Positions 1-4,685 of a DNA stretch of 5,517 nt are shown here, piece after piece. The notes under the pieces are model-generated. The model searched no databases. It was given only the letters and a program-made list of their open reading frames with translations, and was not told the origin of the DNA. Origin of the DNA: Caldifarciminota bacterium (GTDB taxonomy: Bacteria; Hydrothermota; Hydrothermia; B15-G9; DRBW01); contig DRBW01000037.1 of assembly GCA_011042705.1 (NCBI GenBank), positions 1 to 5,517 on the forward strand, in the 5' to 3' direction. How positions within the stretch are numbered: the first letter of the stretch is position 1; the number at the start of each line of letters is the position of its first letter. The position numbers and the translations under genes were made by a program.

Positions 1-931
1 GCCTGAGGAAAAGGCCGTCCAGGCCAAAGGGCTGCCCCAGTATAGTTCCCAGAAGCCAGGCCAGTTTCGGATGTTCGTTCCTCTCCACAGTGTATGGGAA
101 ATCGTCGATTATGAGTTCTCCGTAGAAAGTTTTGTTCCTCGTGACGGCGTTAAAACCGAAACTCCACAGTATGTTTTCATCGACTATCCTCCTGTTCCAC
201 AGCCTGGGATAATAGAGCAGGAAGGGGTTCATGTAATAGGGGTCGGGCAGTGCGTTGCGACCGCCATAAAGGGCGGCCTCGGAGAAGTAGAGGGAAAGAC
301 CGTCGGCAGGAGAGAAGGCAAGCTTGTGGTAATTGAGGTATCTCTGGACGCTGTCGGGGAGGCGAAGTCCCAGGGGGGAGAAAAGGTAGAGAAAGCCGAA
401 GGGCCCTTTTTCGAAGGTAAACCCGCCCAGATCCAGCGGCGGCAGGGTTCCCGAGAAAAAGAAGGGTTCGCCGAAGGTCGGGCCCTCGTAGAAGGGATAC
501 CTCCCGGCTATAAATTTGAAATTTCCAAACGGGATTCGCAGGTAGCCGTGGATAAAGTCACCCGCGGCAAAATCTTTCCACAGATGCGTCGGATAATCGG
601 GTGAACGGCCGACCTTCAGGGTCGGCTCCATCACAAGAAGGGCTCTGCCCAGCTTTAGCTTGAAGGAAGCGGTCAGATAGCCCCTGGCCAGGGAATCCGC
701 CCTGAAGGAAAGCCTGAGATAATTCGAGTTCAAAAAAATCATCTTCTGCTCGAGAAGATCGTCAGGCTTCGGAAAGGAATCTCCGGGTCCGAAGAACTCG
801 GATACCTTTGATGCAGTTCCCCTTCTCAGGTTCAGGAAATCCAGATCGTTTCTTATGCAGAGAGCGCTTCCCGGAGGCTGTCCCCAGAGAGACCCGAGCA
901 AAGATATTATGGAAAGGAAACGGAGCCTCAT
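1..931 (-). CDS. Partial outer-membrane beta-barrel protein, Wzi-like capsule-assembly type (3' end outside window)
   Basis: An uninterrupted reading frame of 310 codons runs from ATG at 931 off the left edge, so the C-terminus is missing. Residues 1-16 (MRLRFLSIISLLGSLW) form a short basic-then-hydrophobic signal peptide. The rest is rich in aromatic residues and has alternating beta-strand-like stretches (about 71-108, 127-145, 171-190). Landmarks recalled from Wzi-like barrels (PF14052 type) appear in order: RYLNYHKLAF (197-206), SEAALYGG (217-224), MNPFLLYY (234-241), D251/N253, and YGELIIDDF (270-278). Such proteins sit in the outer membrane; Wzi itself binds and anchors capsule at the surface. 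The start overlaps the stop of the upstream transferase gene (ATGA), so the two are translationally coupled, which supports a surface-polysaccharide role. AAAGGA lies 4 bases upstream. That it is an exported beta-barrel is likely; the Wzi family assignment is by motif memory and less certain. An uncharacterised porin-like barrel is the alternative. Confidence 0.72.
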   Translation of the reverse strand, partial: MRLRFLSIISLLGSLWGQPPGSALCIRNDLDFLNLRRGTASKVSEFFGPGDSFPKPDDLLEQKMIFLNSNYLRLSFRADSLARGYLTASFKLKLGRALLVMEPTLKVGRSPDYPTHLWKDFAAGDFIHGYLRIPFGNFKFIAGRYPFYEGPTFGEPFFFSGTLPPLDLGGFTFEKGPFGFLYLFSPLGLRLPDSVQRYLNYHKLAFSPADGLSLYFSEAALYGGRNALPDPYYMNPFLLYYPRLWNRRIVDENILWSFGFNAVTRNKTFYGELIIDDFPYTVERNEHPKLAWLLGTILGQPFGLDGLFLR

Positions 932-1899
932 GCGGTCCTTTCCCTCTTTATGAAGTTTTCTCTCTTAAGGATTGTCCAGACGCCGCTCCAGAAAAGGAGA
1001 AAGAAAATCAGGGCATGGACCCCCGGGAGGAGAAAGCTCAGGATTCCGGTGGCGACGAACAGCGCCTCGAGAAGGTAGCAGATAAGGACTGCTTTTTTGT
1101 GGGAGCCCGTCCTGTCCATTATCTGATCGTACAGGTGACTACGGTCGCCCTGGAAGATCGGCTTTCCGTTGACCAGCCTCCTGACTATGGCAAGAGAGGT
1201 GTCGAGGCCGAAGATACCGATGAAAAACAGTGAAGCTACCAGGCTCCTCAGGTCCTTTGAGGTCAGGACCAGGAGGACAGCGAGCGAAAATCCCAGCAGG
1301 TAACTCCCCGCATCCCCGAGGAAGATCCTGGCGGGGTGAAAGTTATAAAAGAGGAAAGCAATTGTCGCCCCTATAAGGGCCACGGAGAGAAGAAGGACCT
1401 GGTGATTTCCCGATATCAGTGAGATAACCGCAAATCCTGCCGCGGCAATTGCCGCCGTGCCCGAGGCCAGGCCATCCAGGCCGTCTATCAGATTAACCGA
1501 GTTAACTGTGGCAAGCAAAAGGAGAAAGAACAGGCCCATCAAAATGGGACCTGCATCCCTCACCGTGTAGAGAAATAGAAAAGCTGCTATGGCCTCGATG
1601 GCGAGCCTCACACCGGGAGCGAGCCCCCTTATGTCGTCTATGAGGCCGAGCAGGAAGATCAGAGTCATCGCAGCGAGAAAGGGATAAGCTGCATCGCCGA
1701 AAAGATAAGTCGATAGGATCAGGGCGACAAAGATAGAAGCTCCGCCGAGATAGGGGATAGGTTTCCTGTGGATCTTCAGTGAGGGGTCGTCGGGCCTGTC
1801 GAATATGCCGAGCTTTACGGCGATTTTGCCGAAGAGGGGAGTCAATACGGAGACGACGAGGAAACTCAGGATGAAACTGCATAACGTTTTTGAGAGCAT
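928..1899 (-). CDS. WecA/MraY-superfamily polyprenyl-phosphate sugar-1-phosphate transferase
   Basis: This 323-residue integral membrane enzyme (PF00953 type, usual length about 320-370) should transfer a sugar-1-phosphate, probably GlcNAc-1-P or a related sugar, from its UDP donor to undecaprenyl phosphate. That is the first membrane step of O-antigen, teichoic acid or exopolysaccharide synthesis. Visible family motifs in order: KIHRKPIPYLGG (42-53), LIDDIRG with the Asp pair D88/D89, NSVNLIDGLDGL with D139 and D142, NFHPARIFLGDAGS (186-199, D196), and GDRSHLYDQIMDRTGS (251-266). About ten hydrophobic helices separate them. The usual WecA signature HxHH is HLYD here (255-258), so only the first His remains. 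The KIH..PIP..GG start and the HL.. loop point to the WecA/TagO branch rather than MraY, which makes the peptidoglycan lipid I. No Shine-Dalgarno precedes ATG 1899, but a promoter places the transcript start there. The sugar specificity cannot be read from the sequence. Confidence 0.93.
   Translation of the reverse strand: MLSKTLCSFILSFLVVSVLTPLFGKIAVKLGIFDRPDDPSLKIHRKPIPYLGGASIFVALILSTYLFGDAAYPFLAAMTLIFLLGLIDDIRGLAPGVRLAIEAIAAFLFLYTVRDAGPILMGLFFLLLLATVNSVNLIDGLDGLASGTAAIAAAGFAVISLISGNHQVLLLSVALIGATIAFLFYNFHPARIFLGDAGSYLLGFSLAVLLVLTSKDLRSLVASLFFIGIFGLDTSLAIVRRLVNGKPIFQGDRSHLYDQIMDRTGSHKKAVLICYLLEALFVATGILSFLLPGVHALIFFLLFWSGVWTILKRENFIKRERTA
936..941 (-). promoter_or_regulatory. Ribosome binding site of the beta-barrel gene
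   Basis: AAAGGA on the minus strand ends 4 bases before the ATG at 931. It lies inside the last codons of the upstream transferase gene. Together with the ATGA stop/start overlap it supports this start and translational coupling between the two genes. Confidence 0.55.
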
Positions 1900-1906
1900 G
1901 TTATTA

Positions 1907-1934
1907 GTTTTAAGCAGTGGGGCATAGCGGTCAA
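1907..1934 (-). promoter_or_regulatory. Sigma-70-type promoter of the transferase/barrel operon (predicted leaderless)
   Basis: On the minus strand, -35 TTGACC (1934-1929, 5/6 match), a 16-base spacer and -10 TAAAAC (1912-1907, 4/6 match) are followed by seven bases (TAATAAC) and then the ATG at 1899. Transcription would start at or next to the A of the start codon. This agrees with the absence of a Shine-Dalgarno sequence. The -10 box is imperfect, so the call is moderate. Confidence 0.5.
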
Positions 1935-1943
1935 GTTCTGCAT

Positions 1944-1953
1944 CGCTTTAGCG
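1944..1953. repeat. Short inverted repeat between divergent promoters
   Basis: CGCT-TT-AGCG, a 4-bp inverted repeat with a 2-base centre, lies between the two divergent -35 boxes (1934 and 1971). It could be half of an operator, but it is short enough to arise by chance and no repeat of it was seen elsewhere in the window. Confidence 0.2.
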
Positions 1954-1970
1954 CCTTCTGCTCCCCTCGT

Positions 1971-1999
1971 TTGACACTCTAAAGCCTCAATTCTATAAT
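1971..1999 (+). promoter_or_regulatory. Perfect-consensus sigma-70 promoter of ilvE-rpiB
   Basis: -35 TTGACA (1971-1976), a 17-base spacer and -10 TATAAT (1994-1999) match the consensus at all twelve positions with optimal spacing. The expected start of transcription is near 2005-2007, leaving a leader of only about 12-14 bases made up almost entirely of the Shine-Dalgarno sequence. There is no room for a leader peptide or attenuator, which are common ahead of branched-chain amino acid genes in enterobacteria. Strong, possibly constitutive expression is inferred. Confidence 0.88.
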
Positions 2000-2006
2000 T
2001 GCTCAG

Positions 2007-2014
2007 AAAGGAGG
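2007..2014 (+). promoter_or_regulatory. Strong ribosome binding site of ilvE
   Basis: AAAGGAGG ends four bases before ATG 2019. It is a near-complete complement to the usual 16S rRNA tail, and it fixes the ilvE start. Confidence 0.85.
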
Positions 2015-2018
2015 TTCT

Positions 2019-2954
2019 ATGGGGTCAGCGATCAAAGCGAAATACATATGGATGTCAGGAAATTTTGTCCTCTGGGAGGAGGCGAAAGTTCACGTCCTCA
2101 CCCATGCCCTTCATTATGCCTCTTCGGTCTTTGAGGGAATAAGGTTTTACAGGACCGATAAGGGGCTGGCTATTTTCAGGCTGAGGGACCATTTGATGAG
2201 GCTGATCGACTCCGCCAGAATATACAGGATGGAGGTCCCCTACAGCATAGAAGAGCTGGAGGAGACGATAAATGCACTCATAATCAAGAATGGCCTCCTC
2301 GACGCGGAGATGGGGTATATAAGGCCTCTGGTTTACAGGGGGTATCACTCCCTCGGAGTAAATCCGATGGATTGCCCCGTTGAAGTGGCCATAGCCGCTT
2401 ACGAGTGGGGAAAGTATCTTGGGGACGAGGCCATTGAGGAAGGAGTCGACGTGATGGTTTCGTCCTGGAACAGGGCCGCTCCCAACACCTTTCCGTCGAT
2501 GAGCAAATCTACTGGAAACTACGCCAATTCCCAGCTTATCAAGATGGAAGCCCTGGTGAACGGCTACGAGGAGGGAATAGCCCTGACCAGTTTCGGGACG
2601 GTTTCGGAGGGCTCCGGTGAGAACGTTTTTGTCGTCAAAAAGGGTGTGATCTACACTCCTCCTCTGGAAGCCTGTATTCTTCCGGGAATAACGAGGGACA
2701 GCGTTATAACCCTGGCCCGCGATAAGGGGTTTGCGGTCGTCGAGAGGCATATCCCGAGGGAATTCCTCTACATCGCCGACGAGGCTTTCTTCACTGGAAC
2801 GGCAGCTGAGATAACTCCCATAAAGAGCATAGATCGCATACCCATTGGAAACGGAAAGAGAGGACCCATCACGAAGGAGCTTCAGAGTTATTTCTTCGAC
2901 CTGGTCAAAGGGAAAAAGGAGGATAAATGGGGATGGCTGACCTACGTGAAATGA
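2019..2954 (+). CDS. ilvE: Branched-chain amino acid aminotransferase (class IV, PLP-dependent)
   Basis: This 311-residue cytosolic enzyme interconverts Val, Leu and Ile with their 2-oxo acids using glutamate/2-oxoglutarate. It is the last step of branched-chain amino acid synthesis. It matches the IlvE family end to end in length and motifs: HALHYASSVFEGIR (29-42), FRLRDHLMRL (53-62), RPLVYRGYHSLGVNP (102-116), the PLP-lysine region PSMSKSTGNYANS with K163, SEGSGENVF (196-204) with E197 expected to pair with the pyridine nitrogen, LPGITRDSV (221-229) and FFTGTAAEITPI (257-268). The C-terminus ends in the typical EDKWGWLTYV (301-310). The start is fixed by AAAGGAGG four bases upstream and by a consensus promoter. 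It overlaps rpiB by 28 bases, so the two form a transcript. No other ilv/leu genes are in the window. D-amino acid aminotransferase and aminodeoxychorismate lyase share the fold, but the length and motifs favour IlvE. Confidence 0.96.
   Translation: MGSAIKAKYIWMSGNFVLWEEAKVHVLTHALHYASSVFEGIRFYRTDKGLAIFRLRDHLMRLIDSARIYRMEVPYSIEELEETINALIIKNGLLDAEMGYIRPLVYRGYHSLGVNPMDCPVEVAIAAYEWGKYLGDEAIEEGVDVMVSSWNRAAPNTFPSMSKSTGNYANSQLIKMEALVNGYEEGIALTSFGTVSEGSGENVFVVKKGVIYTPPLEACILPGITRDSVITLARDKGFAVVERHIPREFLYIADEAFFTGTAAEITPIKSIDRIPIGNGKRGPITKELQSYFFDLVKGKKEDKWGWLTYVK
2915..2922 (+). promoter_or_regulatory. Ribosome binding site that decides the rpiB start
   Basis: AAAGGAGG ends four bases before ATG 2927, the same sequence and spacing as ahead of ilvE. 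It lies inside the last codons of ilvE. The alternative ATG at 2951, which would give the usual family N-terminus MKIAIGSDH, has no comparable site, so the longer start is favoured. Confidence 0.75.
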
Positions 2955-3394
2955 AGATCGCCATAGGATCTGACCACAGAGGTTTCAGGCTCAAGGAGGC
3001 CCTCAAGTCCTTCATGGAGGAAAAGGGCATTCCTTACGAGGATCTCGGGACACATTCCGAGGAGAGCTTCGATTACCCCGATGTGGCCATACCTCTCGCC
3101 GAAAAGGTAGCCAGGGGCGACTATGACTTTGGAATCCTCATCTGCATGACAGGAATAGGGATGTCCATAGCTGCCAACAAGGTGAAAGGCGTCCGGGCAG
3201 CTCTGGTTTACACTCCCGAGTTCGCCGAAAAGGCCCGTGCGCACAACAATGCCAACGTGCTCTGCATGCCGGGCGGACATATCTCCGTCGATGCAGCCCA
3301 GAGAGCCCTCGAGCTTTTCCTGACAACCGAATTTGAGGGAGGTCGCCACGAGAGGAGATTGAAGAAGATCGAGGCCTACGAGCGGGAGGCCTGA
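2927..3394 (+). CDS. rpiB: Ribose-5-phosphate isomerase B (RpiB/LacAB family)
   Basis: This 155-residue cytosolic enzyme interconverts ribose 5-phosphate and ribulose 5-phosphate in the non-oxidative pentose phosphate pathway. It shows the full RpiB pattern: IAIGSDHRGF (11-20) with D16/H17, FDYPD (48-52), the active-site loop CMTGIGMSIAANK (73-85) with C73 as the expected catalytic base, RAHNNANVLCM (104-114) with H106, and the phosphate-binding tail GGRHERR (138-144). The extra eight residues (MGMADLRE) before the usual MKIAIGSDH come from choosing ATG 2927, which has a strong Shine-Dalgarno; ATG 2951 would overlap the ilvE stop as ATGA and is the alternative. The gene is the second of the ilvE transcript. 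Its last 19 bases overlap the 3' end of the convergent glycosyltransferase gene. RpiB versus a LacA/LacB sugar isomerase is settled in favour of RpiB by the Cys loop and the absence of a lac-type partner. Confidence 0.95.
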   Translation: MGMADLREMKIAIGSDHRGFRLKEALKSFMEEKGIPYEDLGTHSEESFDYPDVAIPLAEKVARGDYDFGILICMTGIGMSIAANKVKGVRAALVYTPEFAEKARAHNNANVLCMPGGHISVDAAQRALELFLTTEFEGGRHERRLKKIEAYEREA

Positions 3395-4614
3395 GAGGAA
3401 AGGACCTCCTCGAAAATAAAGGCGAGCCTTTCCGTCTGTTTTTGACGGCTGAAGTATTCTATGACGGAGGGATCCAGCTTGTGTTCCCTTTTTTTGAGTT
3501 CTATAAGGGCCCTTTTGATGGCCTCTTTTTCGGGAGGCACGGTGATGCCGAGCCTGAATCTGCTGATGTAATTCGCTATCTCGCTCTCTCCCTCCACCGT
3601 TGCGAGAATCGGCTTCCCGAGGCCGATGTATTCGAATAGCTTGGACGGCACCGCGTTTCTCGTCCACTTTTTCTCCTGGGTGACCCAGAGGGCATCGGCC
3701 TTTGCTATGAGCCTCAGCGCCTCCCTGTGGGGCAGGTATTCCCTGAATTCAACTTTCCCCGATAAACGGGGGTCCTCGATAAATCTCAGATATCCCTCGC
3801 CGATCTTGCCCACTATCAGGAGGCTGACATCGTCCATTTCCCTCACTGCCTCGAGGAGGGGCAGGAGACTGAATTCCCTGCCGAGGAGGGAGCCGGCATA
3901 TGCCAGTAAGAAGCCCTTCTTTTCATGTTTTTCCCGGGAAATCACGGGCAGATCGTCGGGATCGTATCCGTTCTCGATGACGTGAGCACCTTCAAGTCCC
4001 AGCGCGTTGACAACGGCAGGGGTTACTGCAGTCACGGCATCGGCTCTTTTCTTTATCTTTCTGAAGGCCGTCTCGAGCACCGTTCTGTGAAGGAAGGTCG
4101 GGGGAGGGTAGACATCCAGAAAGGGATCCCTGAAGTCGGCGACGTAAGCGAGGCCCGTCCTCTTCGCCAGCAGCATCCCCACGACGTTCGAAGAGAGGGG
4201 CGGCGAGGTGGCGAAGATCAGCTGGATGTTCTCTCTTCTTATTAACCTGAGGCCCGCCGAATAGGCAAATGGTATCCATGGAGACTTTGGGTCTATGAGC
4301 GTGAAGAGCCGTGCCAGCCTGGCTATCGCCGGCGTTGTCCCCAGATCCGCCGTCTTCCTCCCGTTCCTCCTGAAAAGAAGGTAGCTGAGCCTCGCTACGT
4401 CGAGACTCTCAGTTCTGAGGTGCTTTATCCGCAAAAATTCCCTCTCTTTTTCGTAGTCATATTGAAAATAGGCGACTTTTTTGACAGTGAGCACGTAGGG
4501 CTCCCAGCCGAACTGCGGAAGATATTTGGCGAATTTGAAGGCCCTGTTCACCCCACCTGTGCCCAGCGGGGGAGAATAATAACTCACGATGAGCACTTTT
4601 TTCATTTGATTCAA
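3376..4614 (-). CDS. GT-B fold glycosyltransferase (family 4 type)
   Basis: A 412-residue soluble or membrane-associated glycosyltransferase with two Rossmann-like halves. The N-terminal half begins KKVLIVSYYSPPLGTGGVNR (5-24), followed by AKYLPQFGWEPYVLT (29-43), FATSPPLSS (134-142) and VADFRDPFLDVYPP (158-171). The linker region has AVTPAVVNAL (196-205) and IENGYDPDDL (213-222). The C-terminal donor-binding half has YAGSLLGREFSLLPLLEA (239-256), LLIVGK (265-270) and VPSKLFEYIGLGKPI (322-336), whose F-E-Y..GKPI core fits nucleotide-sugar binding. The family builds surface polysaccharides by retaining sugar transfer; donor and acceptor cannot be told. Two starts are possible: TTG 4614, with GAGGT five bases upstream, or ATG 4605, which a promoter ending at 4615 would make nearly leaderless. 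The stop overlaps the end of rpiB. The transferase at 928-1899 could supply its lipid acceptor, but that is inference. Confidence 0.9.
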   Translation of the reverse strand: MNQMKKVLIVSYYSPPLGTGGVNRAFKFAKYLPQFGWEPYVLTVKKVAYFQYDYEKEREFLRIKHLRTESLDVARLSYLLFRRNGRKTADLGTTPAIARLARLFTLIDPKSPWIPFAYSAGLRLIRRENIQLIFATSPPLSSNVVGMLLAKRTGLAYVADFRDPFLDVYPPPTFLHRTVLETAFRKIKKRADAVTAVTPAVVNALGLEGAHVIENGYDPDDLPVISREKHEKKGFLLAYAGSLLGREFSLLPLLEAVREMDDVSLLIVGKIGEGYLRFIEDPRLSGKVEFREYLPHREALRLIAKADALWVTQEKKWTRNAVPSKLFEYIGLGKPILATVEGESEIANYISRFRLGITVPPEKEAIKRALIELKKREHKLDPSVIEYFSRQKQTERLAFIFEEVLSSQASRS

Positions 4615-4643
4615 CTTTTACCTCAATTAGAGTTTCCTGTCAA
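4615..4643 (-). promoter_or_regulatory. Sigma-70-type promoter of the glycosyltransferase gene
   Basis: On the minus strand, -35 TTGACA (4643-4638, perfect) is followed by a 17-base spacer and -10 TAAAAG (4620-4615, 4/6 match). Only nine bases separate the -10 box from ATG 4605, so transcription would begin about 0-3 bases before that ATG. The TTG at 4614 would then lie upstream of the transcript, and the GAGGT motif at 4626-4622 would fall in the promoter spacer. The promoter and the TTG start are therefore competing readings. Confidence 0.55.
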
Positions 4644-4648
4644 GTTTA

Positions 4649-4677
4649 TTGATGGCTCAACGGCGCGGTTCTATAAT
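4649..4677 (+). promoter_or_regulatory. Sigma-70-type promoter of the permease gene (predicted leaderless)
   Basis: -35 TTGATG (4649-4654, 4/6 match), a 17-base spacer and a perfect -10 TATAAT (4672-4677). The start codon ATG 4686 comes eight bases after the -10 box, so transcription should begin at or within 1-2 bases of the ATG. No Shine-Dalgarno is present. Its -35 box lies five bases from the -35 box of the divergent promoter, so polymerases on the two sides would crowd each other, and a single bound regulator could affect both. Confidence 0.65.
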
Positions 4678-4685
4678 TTGAAACG

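Noticed and set aside
71..604. 177-codon plus-strand open frame
   Set aside because: It is antisense to the beta-barrel gene, whose frame is open across the whole region with coherent family motifs. The plus-strand translation is Gly/Glu/Lys-rich without any recognisable motif.
808..1233. 141-codon plus-strand open frame
   Set aside because: It lies antisense across the junction of the barrel and transferase genes and its translation has no domain features.
1935..1970. Possible regulator operator between the divergent promoters of the transferase and ilvE
   Set aside because: Only a 4-bp inverted repeat (CGCTTTAGCG) was found, and no second copy or known regulator consensus was seen.
2055..2750. 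231-codon minus-strand open frame opposite ilvE
   Set aside because: Long antisense frames are common opposite well-biased genes. The translation has no motif, and ilvE is unambiguous on the other strand.
3395..3411. Possible terminator hairpin GAGGA-7-TCCTC after rpiB
   Set aside because: The stem is only five pairs, has no following T-run on the plus strand, and lies in the coding sequence of the convergent gene.
2942..3667. 241-codon minus-strand open frame spanning rpiB and the end of the glycosyltransferase
   Set aside because: It conflicts with two clear genes, is low in hydrophobic structure and shows no family pattern.
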